From positions 1 through 64,000 of the forward strand of contig QHSP01000024.1 in assembly GCA_003220495.1 (NCBI GenBank): a stretch of 64,000 bases of DNA, given 5' to 3'. Source of the stretch: Candidatus Rokuibacteriota bacterium (GTDB lineage Bacteria; Methylomirabilota; Methylomirabilia; Rokubacteriales; CSP1-6). A program made the translations under genes and the position numbers. A model generated the notes under the pieces. That model was not told the origin of the DNA, searched no databases, and saw only the letters and a list, made by a program, of their open reading frames with translations. Positions 16,342 through 25,073 of the stretch are shown piece after piece (the first letter of the stretch is position 1; each line of letters starts with the position of its first letter).

Positions 16342-18204
16342 ATGGGCGGGCGTGCCGTCGAGCGAAGACTCGCCGCCATCCTGAGCGCGGACGTGGAAGG
16401 CTACAGCCGCCTCATGGGCGACGATGAGGTGGCGACCGTCCGCGCCATCACCGAGTATCGCGCCGTCATCGCCTCCGCCGTGGCCGGTCACGGCGGGCGC
16501 GTCGTGGATGCCCCGGGCGACAACGTGCTGGCGGAGTTCGCGAGCGTGGTCGGCGCCGTTCAGTGCGCCGTCGACGTTCAGCGCGAGCTCCAGTCGCGAA
16601 ACGCCGAGCTCCCGCCCTCGCGGCAGATGCGCTTCCGCATCGGAATCAATCTCGGCGACGTGATCGTCGAGGGCGATCGGCTCTACGGCGACGGCGTCAA
16701 TATCGCCGCGCGCCTGGAAGGTCTGGCGGAGGGCGGCGGCATCTGCATTTCGGGCACGGCCTACGATCAGATCGAAGGCAAGCTTCCGTTCCGCTGCGAG
16801 TTCATCGGCGAGCATACCGTCAAGAACATCGCGCGACCCGTGCGCGTGTATCGTCTTCACCTCGAGCCGGGCGGGGTGTCGCGGTCGCCGACGAGGGCAG
16901 GACGAGTCCGGAGACGATTGGCCAAGGGCGTGGTCGCCGCCGTCGCCGTCTTGCTGCTTCTGGGGGCTGCCGGCTGGGCCGGCTGGCGTTGGCTCACCCC
17001 CGAATCGGCCGGGCTCCCGTTGCCGGATCGGCCGTCGGTCGCGGTTCTGCCCTTCGCGAACCTGAGCCAGGACTCGGCACAGGAATACTTCAGCGACGGC
17101 GTGACCGAGGACCTGATCACCGGGCTCTCGAAGGTCTCCGGGCTCTTCGTCATCGCGCGGAACTCGGTCTTCACCTACAAGGGCAGAGCGGTGAAGATCC
17201 GCGACGTGGGCCGCGACCTCGGCGTGCGCTACGTCCTGGAGGGCGGCGTGCAGCGCTCCGGAAGCCGCGTGCGCATCACCGCGCAGCTGGTGGACGCGAC
17301 CACCGGGTATCACATCTGGGCCGAGCGCTACGACCGCGAGGTGCGCGACATCTTCGCCCTGCAGGACGAGGTCACACAGCAGATCGTTCGAGCCATGGCG
17401 GTGAAGCTCACCGAGGCCGAGAAGGTTCGTCTCGGCCGGGCGCCGACCGAGGTGCTCGAAGCCTACGATCTCGTGCTGCGCGGGACGGTCGAGCGCCACC
17501 GCACCACGCGCGAGGGCAACGCCGAAGCGCGGCGTCTCTTCGTGAAGGCCCTCGATCTCGACCCCAACTACGCGTCGGCCTACCTGGGGCTTGCCTGGAC
17601 CCATCTGCAAAGCTGGCAGCTCCTGTGGAGCACCGACCGGGAGAGCCTCGAGCGAGCGCGCGAGCTCGGCGAGAAGGCGATCGCGCTGAACGACACGCTG
17701 GTCGGCGCCTACCACGTCCTGGGTCAGGTCGACCTGTGGATGAAGGAGCACGACCGCGCGATCGCCCTGGCGGAGCGCGCCGTCGCGCTCGCGCCGAACG
17801 ACGCCGACGGCTACGAGACGCTGGCCGAGATACTCGGCTGGTCGGGCAGACCGGAGGAGAGCATCGGCCAGATCCGCCACGCGATGCGCCTCAACCCCCA
17901 CTATCCCTTCTTCTATCTGTGGACGCTCGGTCACGGCTACTATCTGACCGGCCGAAGACAGGAAGCGCTCGACGCCTTCGCCCGGCTCGTGCAGGAGAAT
18001 CCCAACTTCCCCCCAGCGTACGCCTACCGCGCCGTGCTGTTCGGCGAGCTCGGGCGAGTGAAGGAAGCGCGGGAGTCGTGGGAAAAGGCGGGCCGGCTGA
18101 GCCCGGGCGCGTCGATGCTGAATCTGCGTGATCGCATTCCCTACAAGCGTCCGGTCGATCTCGATCGCCTGCTCAGCGCTGCCCATCGCGCCGGCATGCA
18201 GTAA
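16342..18204 (+). CDS. Class III nucleotidyl cyclase fused to TolB-like and TPR domains
   Basis: 620 residues. The N-terminal 170 residues are a class III cyclase catalytic domain: metal aspartates D17 (LSADVEGYS) and D60 (PGDNVLAEF), and the transition-state pair N120/R124 (GVNIAARLEG). A single membrane span at 195-216 (Ala/Leu-rich) is followed by a TolB/FlgO-like domain (PSVAVLPFANLSQDS, residues 231-350) and about five TPR units to residue 600. This puts cAMP synthesis in the cytoplasm and the protein-binding half across the membrane. The domain order is common in rhizobia and soil bacteria; the signal and target are unknown. A TAGAAT lies eight bases before the ATG. Confidence 0.9.
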   Translation: MGGRAVERRLAAILSADVEGYSRLMGDDEVATVRAITEYRAVIASAVAGHGGRVVDAPGDNVLAEFASVVGAVQCAVDVQRELQSRNAELPPSRQMRFRIGINLGDVIVEGDRLYGDGVNIAARLEGLAEGGGICISGTAYDQIEGKLPFRCEFIGEHTVKNIARPVRVYRLHLEPGGVSRSPTRAGRVRRRLAKGVVAAVAVLLLLGAAGWAGWRWLTPESAGLPLPDRPSVAVLPFANLSQDSAQEYFSDGVTEDLITGLSKVSGLFVIARNSVFTYKGRAVKIRDVGRDLGVRYVLEGGVQRSGSRVRITAQLVDATTGYHIWAERYDREVRDIFALQDEVTQQIVRAMAVKLTEAEKVRLGRAPTEVLEAYDLVLRGTVERHRTTREGNAEARRLFVKALDLDPNYASAYLGLAWTHLQSWQLLWSTDRESLERARELGEKAIALNDTLVGAYHVLGQVDLWMKEHDRAIALAERAVALAPNDADGYETLAEILGWSGRPEESIGQIRHAMRLNPHYPFFYLWTLGHGYYLTGRRQEALDAFARLVQENPNFPPAYAYRAVLFGELGRVKEARESWEKAGRLSPGASMLNLRDRIPYKRPVDLDRLLSAAHRAGMQ

Positions 18205-18279
18205 GGACCGCCCGGTCGAGCGCGCGCCTCCGAACCGAAGCGGTCCGGACGTACGCCGACGTGCTGAAGGCCCACTCGC

Positions 18280-19110
18280 TCACTCGCGCGGGATCGCCCG
18301 CCGGCTCCAGAGATCGGCCCACGTCGCGACCCGCCGGCCATGCCACGTCGGCCCCTCGCGCACGAAGCTCCACTCGGGGTTCCTGGCCACGTCGCGCAGG
18401 CTGGCGCAAACCTGGTGGAACGTCGGCACGTCGGCGTCGGCGCACTCGAAGTAGGTGACGAAATCGTACGCGCCCTCGGGCGCCGGCTCCGTCGGGTACT
18501 TGTAGGTGCGCCGGAGCAGGCACGCGATGCCGGCCGCCGACGCGAGCGCGTGGCCCTCGCTCCGCATCCGGCCCTCGTCGTCGTAGCGCGGCAGGAAGTA
18601 CGTGTGTCGCTCCATCCAGTCCTTCGCCCACCACGCGGCCGTCTTGCTCATCGGGATCAGATACGCGTTCGGCATCAGATGCCCGGACTGCTGCACGACC
18701 TGGTGCGCGTAGGCGAAGTTGTTCATGGCCGCGCCGGTGTACGTCCTTGGACGTACGACGCCGCCGATCACGCGCAGACGCACGGCGTCGCCGAGCAGGC
18801 GAGTGGCCTCGGCACAGAAGTCGCTGACCGGCTGCGCGGTCGGCGCCGCAACGTGCACGACCGCATCGGCGTGCGTGAGGCCGTCGTCGGCGATGGCGCT
18901 CTCCGCGGCGCCGTGTCGGCGCAAGAAGGCGATCGATTGCGCCGGCGGGCCCCCGGTGGGATCGAATTCGTTCGCGAGGCCGAGCTTCTCGGCGAGCGCG
19001 GGGACCGCGGCGCCGGCGACGGCGCGCGCGTCGGCGCCCTCGGCGAGCCGCACGCAGACGTAGGCGCCGTGGCGAAGGACCTCACGGGGCAGGACCGAGT
19101 TGTCGAGCAT
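18280..19110 (-). CDS. Possible chlorite-dismutase-like (Cld-fold) protein
   Basis: 276 residues; GAGAGGAGG precedes the ATG at 19110. The second half contains LIPMSKTAAWWAKDW, SAAGIACLLRRTYKYPTE, YDFVTYFECADADVPTFHQ and FVREGPTWHGRRV, which resemble the C-terminal lobe of the chlorite dismutase family of heme proteins; H in SEGHALA could be the heme ligand. The N-terminal lobe (about 120 residues) is not recognisable. If right, it would be a heme enzyme or coproheme-type protein of unknown role. The match is by memory of motif spacing and may be wrong. It carries the 50-bp element upstream and is divergent from a LysR regulator. Confidence 0.5.
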   Translation of the reverse strand: MLDNSVLPREVLRHGAYVCVRLAEGADARAVAGAAVPALAEKLGLANEFDPTGGPPAQSIAFLRRHGAAESAIADDGLTHADAVVHVAAPTAQPVSDFCAEATRLLGDAVRLRVIGGVVRPRTYTGAAMNNFAYAHQVVQQSGHLMPNAYLIPMSKTAAWWAKDWMERHTYFLPRYDDEGRMRSEGHALASAAGIACLLRRTYKYPTEPAPEGAYDFVTYFECADADVPTFHQVCASLRDVARNPEWSFVREGPTWHGRRVATWADLWSRRAIPRE

Positions 19111-19130
19111 GGCGACCTCCTCTCTTGACA

Positions 19131-19179
19131 GCGCGCCTCGGCCGGCGGGGCCCCAGCCCCGCGACGGCCTGCAGCGCGC
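19131..19179 (-). repeat. Dispersed structured repeat, copy 3
   Basis: A full-length copy: GCGCGC...GGCCG...GCGGGGC-TGGG-GCCCCGC...CGGCC...GCGCGC when read on the minus strand. It ends 20 bp before the ATG at 19110 and points along that minus-strand gene. Confidence 0.9.
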
Positions 19180-19248
19180 CTTGATGCCTACCGTAGCGAC
19201 GAGGCGTGCCATGTGTCCAATGCATAGATCGGAGGACGGTCATCAGCT

Positions 19249-20241
19249 ATGCTGATGACCGTGGAGATCGACCAGGTCGAGACGTTCGTGGCCGTCGTGC
19301 GGGGCGGCGGCTTCACGAAGGCGGCGTCGCTCCTGCATCTCTCGCAGCCCGCGGTGAGCCGGCGCCTCGACCTGCTCGAGCGCGAGCTGGGCGCGCCGCT
19401 GTTCGAGCGGATCCGGAGCGGCGTGATTCTCACGGAGGCCGGCCGGACGTTCTTGCCTCATGCCGAAGGGGTGCTGGCCGGCCTGCGAGACGGCCTCGAC
19501 TCGGTCCGGGCGCTCCACGAGGTCGATCGGGGCACGATCACCCTGGCGCTCGTCGGGACCCTGGCGAGCACGACCCTGACCGGTTGTCTGCAACGCTTCC
19601 GCGACGCGCACCCGCGGGTCGAGCTGAGGCTCCGCACCGCGCTCAGCCAGGAGGTGAGCGTGCTGGTACGGCGCGGCGACGCGACGCTCGGGCTGCGCTA
19701 CGGCGGCGACCCCCACCCGGAGATGCTCTCCGTGGCCGTCTACGACGAACCCATGATGGTCGTCTGCTCGCCGCGCCACCCGCTGGCCCGACGGCGACGC
19801 GTCGCGCCGTCGGCGCTCGGCGCCGAGCGGTGGGTCGCCTTTCCCCCGCGCAACGACGCGTTCTACGAGCCGTACCCCTGGTCGCTCCAGAATCGGCTGG
19901 CCGCGTGGGGGCTGAGCCCGGCGGAGATCATCCCGATCGACAGCCTGACGGCGCAGAAACGCATGGTGGAGGCCGGCTTCGGCCTCGCGCTCTTGCCGGA
20001 GAGCAGCGTCGACGAGGAGCTGCGCACGGGAACGCTGCGCGAGATGCGCATTTCCGGAAGGCGCGTCACGATCCCGGTCGTGCTGATCCATCGTCGCCGC
20101 GCGTATCTGAGCGGCGCCGCTCGCGCGCTGATGGCCGAGCTGGCGGCGTGGCCGGGCCGCCCGGTGCCGCCGCGCGGCCCGAAGATCTCCCGGCGTCGCC
20201 CGCCCGAGCTCGGGCATCGCGCCCGAGACCTGAAGGCGTAA
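19249..20241 (+). CDS. LysR-family transcriptional regulator
   Basis: 330 residues with the N-terminal winged helix-turn-helix of LysR proteins: VEIDQVETFVAVVRGGGFTK, AASLLHLSQPAVSRRLDLLE. The rest is the periplasmic-binding-like effector domain (GTITLALVGTLASTTLTG). It is divergent from the Cld-like gene with 138 bp between the start codons, the usual arrangement for a LysR protein controlling its neighbour; the 50-bp element occupies part of this gap. The C-terminal 30 residues are Arg/Pro-rich and not part of the fold. Ligand unknown. Confidence 0.92.
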   Translation: MLMTVEIDQVETFVAVVRGGGFTKAASLLHLSQPAVSRRLDLLERELGAPLFERIRSGVILTEAGRTFLPHAEGVLAGLRDGLDSVRALHEVDRGTITLALVGTLASTTLTGCLQRFRDAHPRVELRLRTALSQEVSVLVRRGDATLGLRYGGDPHPEMLSVAVYDEPMMVVCSPRHPLARRRRVAPSALGAERWVAFPPRNDAFYEPYPWSLQNRLAAWGLSPAEIIPIDSLTAQKRMVEAGFGLALLPESSVDEELRTGTLREMRISGRRVTIPVVLIHRRRAYLSGAARALMAELAAWPGRPVPPRGPKISRRRPPELGHRARDLKA

Positions 20242-20331
20242 ATCGCCGATTCACGCCACAACGAGCCTGGCACTCGGCTTGCGTCGGCGTCGCACCGATG
20301 TCGCGGTAACCCGGCGTGAGAGGAGCGGGCC

Positions 20332-21693
20332 ATGGGCTTCTGGAACTGGAAGTACACCGCATCCGATGTGGCCGACTGGTTCGACGCGGAGGACGAGAAG
20401 TACTGGCGGCAGCACGACGAGTGGCTCATCCAGTCGCAGGCGGTGGGCGACGCGCATCCCGTGTTCGTCTTCGCATCCTGGTACGGCGACCGCATCAACA
20501 CGCTGCCACAACGGGTCAACAGTCTTCTCGCGGCGAGCATCGTCGACGTCTTGCGGCTCGGCAACGATTTCGATTTCGACTCGGCCCTGGGCGTCGCCAA
20601 GGGCGTGTTCCTCAATCTCACCCGGCTCGTGGCCGTCATCGACCCGGCGGCGCAGGCCGTCCGCGCGCCGGGCCGCTACGCCAGCATTCTCGCGACGTCC
20701 AAGCTCAAGTACATCGAAGGCGCGCTCGGCCCGTGCTCGTTCGTGTCCGTCAACAACGTCTTGTCGTACATCCGCGGCCGCACGGTCCAGCTCTTCGGTG
20801 TGGTTGACGACATCGTGAGGGTCGCCGGCTCGAATTCTGGCATCAACCGGGAGGTGCTTCTCGCGAGCGCCGAGGTGCAGGAGGCGCTGGCCAGGTACGG
20901 GGTGACCTTCGAGCGGCTCCAGGGATTGCGCTCGATCGACGATGTCCTGCGCGCCGCCCGCTCGTCCCAGGGCCCGGTCGTCTTCAGCATCGAGTGGAAG
21001 AAGGGAACAGAGACCCTCCGGCACGCGCTCACCGCCGTGAAGGATGCCTCGGGATCGGTTCGTATCCTCGACTATGTCGAGGCCAAGGGATTCAAGGGTT
21101 TCGCCTCGCTGGCCGAGATCGCGAAGGCGCGGCCGGAGTGGGGAACGGGATTCGTGAACGCCACGCTGCGCATCACTCAGCCGGTCGTCGCGTTCAGCGA
21201 CCGGTATCTGAAGGTGCTCAAATTCGCGGACGACACGTACCAGTTCGCGGTGCCGATCGCGATGGGGGTGAAGTGGCTCCGCGGCACGACGTCCTCGGAC
21301 AGGGCATTCGAGATCGCGCGCTCGGCATGGCGCTTTCTGCAGTCGAAGCTCGACGACAAGGTGCCGACCCCGCCCACGGCGAGCGTGCTGCCGAATCCAC
21401 CCGAGACCTCGGAGAAGCCGCCGGCGGTGCCGGATGAGAAAGGAAAGCGGCTCGGGGTGGCGCCTGTGCCGGACGTGGCCAGGAAGGCCCCGCGCATCGA
21501 TTGGCTGACCGGCGTGCAGTACCGGCTGAGGTTTCTCGGCTACTACCGGGGCCAGGTGCACGGCCAGAACGACGAGTCGACCAAGCGCGCCGTGCTGTCC
21601 TTCCAGAAGGCCTGGTTCAAGGACCGCAAGGAATGGGACGCGATTCCCGGCCCGATCACGCAGGGCATGCTCTACGCGGTCGTGGGCTGGTGA
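20332..21693 (+). CDS. Papain-like-fold candidate joined to peptidoglycan-binding domain
   Basis: 453 residues, no signal peptide. The N-terminal 115 residues are unfamiliar. Residues 132-250 have the order of a papain-like Cys peptidase or amidase: LGPCSFVSVNNVLSYI with C135 at a helix start, then RHALTAVKDASGSVRILDYV with H231 and D247, the pattern seen in papain-fold toxins and C39-like domains. A Pro-rich linker (345-385) leads to a C-terminal PG_binding_1 domain (TGVQYRLRFLGYYRGQVHGQ, then TKRAVLSFQKAW). It may cut peptides at the cell wall or act as an effector. A hairpin follows its stop codon, and topoisomerase VI lies next. Confidence 0.6.
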   Translation: MGFWNWKYTASDVADWFDAEDEKYWRQHDEWLIQSQAVGDAHPVFVFASWYGDRINTLPQRVNSLLAASIVDVLRLGNDFDFDSALGVAKGVFLNLTRLVAVIDPAAQAVRAPGRYASILATSKLKYIEGALGPCSFVSVNNVLSYIRGRTVQLFGVVDDIVRVAGSNSGINREVLLASAEVQEALARYGVTFERLQGLRSIDDVLRAARSSQGPVVFSIEWKKGTETLRHALTAVKDASGSVRILDYVEAKGFKGFASLAEIAKARPEWGTGFVNATLRITQPVVAFSDRYLKVLKFADDTYQFAVPIAMGVKWLRGTTSSDRAFEIARSAWRFLQSKLDDKVPTPPTASVLPNPPETSEKPPAVPDEKGKRLGVAPVPDVARKAPRIDWLTGVQYRLRFLGYYRGQVHGQNDESTKRAVLSFQKAWFKDRKEWDAIPGPITQGMLYAVVGW

Positions 21694-21700
21694 CCTGACG

Positions 21701-21737
21701 GGCGGGAGGCCGGCCGCTCGGCGGCCGCGCTCCCGCC
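21701..21737 (+). terminator. Strong hairpin after the papain-like gene
   Basis: Outer arms GGCGGGAG (21701-21708) and CTCCCGCC (21730-21737) are perfectly complementary; inner arms GGCCGC and GCGGCC enclose a TCG loop. It starts eight bases after the stop codon. There is no T-tract, so it may be a stem that helps termination or 3'-end stability rather than a classical intrinsic terminator. Confidence 0.55.
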
Positions 21738-21832
21738 GGGTCGACCTCGCTCCTGGACCGCTCCGCCCGTCGCTAGTCGTTCTTTCCTTCGACCGAGGCC
21801 CCCGACGCAGGGAAACCCCTAATCGGGAAAAC

Positions 21833-21862
21833 TTGAGTCTCCCCACCCGATTTTGCTTGTAT
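21833..21862 (+). promoter_or_regulatory. Candidate promoter for the topoisomerase VI operon
   Basis: TTGAGT (21833-21838) and TTGTAT (21857-21862) are 18 bp apart in a locally AT-richer stretch. The expected start site near 21869 lies downstream of the ATG at 21861 and so favours the TTG at 21894 as the first codon of the B subunit. Confidence 0.35.
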
Positions 21863-21893
21863 GTGGGGTATATGCGAACCAGAGAGAGCGCCA

Positions 21894-23951
21894 TTGGCAA
21901 AGCCTAGTCGGAAGCCGAGCCCCACAGAGACGGCCCCTGCGCCGGCGACTTCCAAGCCGGGGGTCTCGGCCGCCGAGATGGGATCTCGCCAGCGCGAGAT
22001 CTCCGTCTCGGAATTCTTCACGAAGAACCGACATCTCCTGGGCTTCGACAATCCGCGAAAAGCCCTGCTGACCTGCGTCAAGGAGGCCGTCGACAACGCG
22101 CTCGACGCCTGCGAAGAGGCCGGGATTCTGCCGGACATCGTCGTCAAGGTGGAGGCGGTCGGCAACGGTGGCCCGCCACCGCCGGCGAGCCAGGCGACCC
22201 GCTTCCGGATCACCGTCACCGACAACGGCCCGGGCATCGTCAGGCAGCAGATCCCCCCGATCTTCGCGAAGCTCCTGTACGGATCGAAGTTCCATCGGCT
22301 CCGCATGAGCCGCGGCCAGCAGGGCATCGGCATCTCGGCCGCCGGCATGTACGGCCAGCTCACGACCGGCAAGCCCGTCCAGATCATCTCGCGCACCGGC
22401 GCGCGATCGCCCGCCCACTTCTTCGAGGTCCAGATCGACACGAAGAAGAACGAGCCGCTGATTCTCGAGAAGAAGCAGATCGACTGGGAAGCGCCGCGCG
22501 GCACCCAGGTCACGATGGAAGTCGAAGGCCGTTACCAGAAGGGCCGGGCCTCCGTCGACGAGTACGTCGAGCAGACGATCATCGCGAATCCACACGTGAA
22601 GCTGACGTACATGACACCGGAGGGGGAAACCAAGGAGCTTCCGCGGACGTACGACCAGGTTCCGGAGTCGCCGCGCGAGATCAAGCCGCATCCCTACGGC
22701 ATCGAGCTCGGGATGCTGCTCAAGATGCTCCAGGACACGAAGAGCCACTGGCTCTCGGGATTCCTGGCCGGCGACTTCAGTCGTGTGTCGCCGCGTCTGG
22801 CCGAGGACATCTGCAAGGCCGCGGGCCTGTCGCCCCGCGCGCGCCCGCGCGACGTCCACGGCCAGGCCGCCGAGAATCTCTACAAGGCGATCCAGGCGAC
22901 GAAGATCATGGCGCCGCCGACCAACTGCCTCTCGCCGATCGGCGAGCGGGCGATCCTGTCGGGGCTGTATCAGCAGATCAAGGGCGATTTCTATACGGCG
23001 GTCAGTCGGCCGCCGGCGGTGTACCGTGGCAACCCGTTCGTGATCGAGGCGGGGCTGGCCTACGGGCGAGGGCCCGAGCAGGCGCAGGCGGACCAGCAGA
23101 AGAAAGCGGTCCCGCTCGCGGAGGGCGAGACCGACCAGGGGGACGACCGGGAGCTGGCGCGGGTCATCCGCTATGCGAACCGGGTGCCGCTCCTCTACCA
23201 GCAATCCGGCTGCGCGATCTTCAAATCGGTGCTCGACACGACGTGGCGCAACTACGGCGTGACGCAATCCCGGGGCGCGCTCCCGGCCGGTCCCATGGTG
23301 ATCTTCGTCCACATGGCCTCGGTCTGGGTCCCGTTCACCAGCGAGTCCAAGGAGGCGATCGCCGAGTACGACGAGATCGGCAAGGAGATCACCCTGGCCT
23401 TGCGCGAATGCGGCCGACGGCTGGGCGCCTTCCTCAGACGGCGCGAGCGGGCCTACAGCGAGCAAAGCCGGCGCGATATCTTCGCGCTCTACATCGAAGA
23501 GGTCGTCGAGTCGTGCAACCGGCTCAAGGGCGGCCGGCTGGCGGTCGCGAAGCTGAAGGAGCAGCTCCAGAAGATGGCCACGAAGCGCACCGGCGGCGAG
23601 AAAACCGACGAGGTCCTCGGCAAGAACGGGAGCGGGCCGGAAGGTCTGCCGCACTCGATCATCGTCACGCCGGACGGCGTCGAAGGCGAAGTGCCGACGA
23701 TGATCGCCGAACCGCCCGCGGCCGCGTCGGCGAACGGACACGGTGATCCCGGTGCGGACGAGAAGGACGGCGAGCCGTCGAAGGCGGCGTCGAAAGCCGC
23801 GGCGAAGGCGACGCCGAAGGGGCGAGGCCACGGCAGGGGCCGTCGCCAGAGCGCCGGCCGCGCGACGCATGGGCGCAAGACCGACCGCAGGCCGCGAAGC
23901 GCCCATCGAGTCGCCAAACCGAAAGCGCGCGCCCGGCGCGGGAAGGGTTAG
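21894..23951 (+). CDS. top6B: DNA topoisomerase VI subunit B
   Basis: About 685 residues. The GHKL ATPase motifs are intact: LLTCVKEAVDNALDACEEAG (catalytic Glu and Asn), VTDNGPGI and GQQGIGISAAGMYGQ. A transducer domain follows (FVHMASVWVPFTSESKEAIA holds the likely switch Lys). The last 80 residues are a Lys/Ala/Arg-rich tail of low complexity. With the A subunit it forms the ATP-dependent type IIB enzyme that relaxes and decatenates DNA. TTG 21894 (MAKPSRKPSP) is chosen from a GAGAGAG site and a promoter position; the ATG at 21861 would add 11 residues. Gene order B then A is as in archaea. Occurrence in a bacterium is uncommon. Confidence 0.95.
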   Translation: MAKPSRKPSPTETAPAPATSKPGVSAAEMGSRQREISVSEFFTKNRHLLGFDNPRKALLTCVKEAVDNALDACEEAGILPDIVVKVEAVGNGGPPPPASQATRFRITVTDNGPGIVRQQIPPIFAKLLYGSKFHRLRMSRGQQGIGISAAGMYGQLTTGKPVQIISRTGARSPAHFFEVQIDTKKNEPLILEKKQIDWEAPRGTQVTMEVEGRYQKGRASVDEYVEQTIIANPHVKLTYMTPEGETKELPRTYDQVPESPREIKPHPYGIELGMLLKMLQDTKSHWLSGFLAGDFSRVSPRLAEDICKAAGLSPRARPRDVHGQAAENLYKAIQATKIMAPPTNCLSPIGERAILSGLYQQIKGDFYTAVSRPPAVYRGNPFVIEAGLAYGRGPEQAQADQQKKAVPLAEGETDQGDDRELARVIRYANRVPLLYQQSGCAIFKSVLDTTWRNYGVTQSRGALPAGPMVIFVHMASVWVPFTSESKEAIAEYDEIGKEITLALRECGRRLGAFLRRRERAYSEQSRRDIFALYIEEVVESCNRLKGGRLAVAKLKEQLQKMATKRTGGEKTDEVLGKNGSGPEGLPHSIIVTPDGVEGEVPTMIAEPPAAASANGHGDPGADEKDGEPSKAASKAAAKATPKGRGHGRGRRQSAGRATHGRKTDRRPRSAHRVAKPKARARRGKG

Positions 23952-23960
23952 GACACGCCG

Positions 23961-25064
23961 ATGGCCGCGAAAGCCCGGAAGATGACCACGGTCGAAAAGA
24001 AGCTCGTCGGCGTCGCCGACGTCGTCATCGACGCGGCCCAGCGACGCCGCGATCCCACCTTCGCCATCCCGGTCCGCTCGCTCTCCAACGTCACGTTCGA
24101 CGAGCGCAAGGGCCTGATCGAGCTCGGCCGCCGCAAGCAGGCGCGCTCGTTCTTCAACGTCGGCATGGCCAAGAAATTCATGCAGACGGTCCTGGTGGCC
24201 GACGCGCTGTGCGAGCTGCAGCGGGCGAACCTCACGACCTCGCTCCGCGAGATCTACTACCGCACCAAGCACACGATCAAGAACTCGCACGAGAACACGC
24301 TCGACACCCAGGACGAATCGGATCCGCTCATCGAGGACCTGGAGGTCACCCTGGCGGCCCTCCGCGAGGAGCTGCACGTGCGCGCCGAGAACGCCGGCTC
24401 CGTCGTCGGGCCGCTGGTGCTGGTGGACGACGGCGATCGGGTGGACTGCGCGCGGCTCGGGAAGGGTGGCTATTCGGTGCCGTCCATCGTCGAGCCGGAG
24501 TATCTCGAGATCCGGCAGTGCAGCGCCGATTTCGTCCTGCTCGTCGAGAAGGGCACCCAGTGGAACCGGCTCTCGGAAGACAAGTTCTGGAGGACGCACA
24601 ACTGCGTGCTGCTGACGGGCAACGGCCAGCCGCCCCGCGGTGTCCGGCGACTCGCGCGCCGGTTGCACGACGAGAAGCGCCTGCCCGTCTACGTCCTCGT
24701 TGACAACGACCCGTGGGGCTACTACATCTACTCGGTCATCAAGCAGGGCTCGATCAACCTGGCCTTCGAGAGCCAGCGCATGGCCATCCCGAAGGCCAAG
24801 TTCATCGGGCTCTCGAGCGCGGATCCCGAGGCCTACGAGCTGCCGCGCAACGTCGGCATCAAGCTGAACGACAAGGACATCGCGCGCGCCAAGGAGCTGC
24901 TCGCGTACACGTGGTTCCAGAAGAAGGGCTGGCAGACCGAGATCAAGCGGATGCTCTCGAACGGGCTCAAGTACGAGCTCGACGCGCTCGCCAACAAGGA
25001 CTTCCAGTACCTGACGAAGAAATACCTGCCCCGCAAGCTGAAAGAGAAGGACTGGTTGGACTAG
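23961..25064 (+). CDS. top6A: DNA topoisomerase VI subunit A (Spo11-like)
   Basis: 367 residues beginning nine bases after the B subunit stop. The 5Y-CAP domain carries the DNA-cleaving tyrosine in TTSLREIYYRTKH (Y99/Y100). The Toprim domain shows the Glu motif LLVEKGTQWNRL and the acidic motif VLVDNDPWGYYIYS. Conserved C-terminal blocks include KFIGLSSADPEAYELP and YTWFQKKGWQTEIKRML. All catalytic parts needed for double-strand passage are present, so the pair should be active. The ABC ATPase gene begins nine bases downstream, which may only reflect dense packing. It could have been acquired from archaea, but base composition matches the surroundings. Confidence 0.96.
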   Translation: MAAKARKMTTVEKKLVGVADVVIDAAQRRRDPTFAIPVRSLSNVTFDERKGLIELGRRKQARSFFNVGMAKKFMQTVLVADALCELQRANLTTSLREIYYRTKHTIKNSHENTLDTQDESDPLIEDLEVTLAALREELHVRAENAGSVVGPLVLVDDGDRVDCARLGKGGYSVPSIVEPEYLEIRQCSADFVLLVEKGTQWNRLSEDKFWRTHNCVLLTGNGQPPRGVRRLARRLHDEKRLPVYVLVDNDPWGYYIYSVIKQGSINLAFESQRMAIPKAKFIGLSSADPEAYELPRNVGIKLNDKDIARAKELLAYTWFQKKGWQTEIKRMLSNGLKYELDALANKDFQYLTKKYLPRKLKEKDWLD

Positions 25065-25073
25065 ACTGATGCC

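Noticed and set aside
18205-18279. Extra gene between the cyclase and the Cld-like gene
   Set aside because: The 75-bp gap lies between two stop codons and holds only shadow frames.
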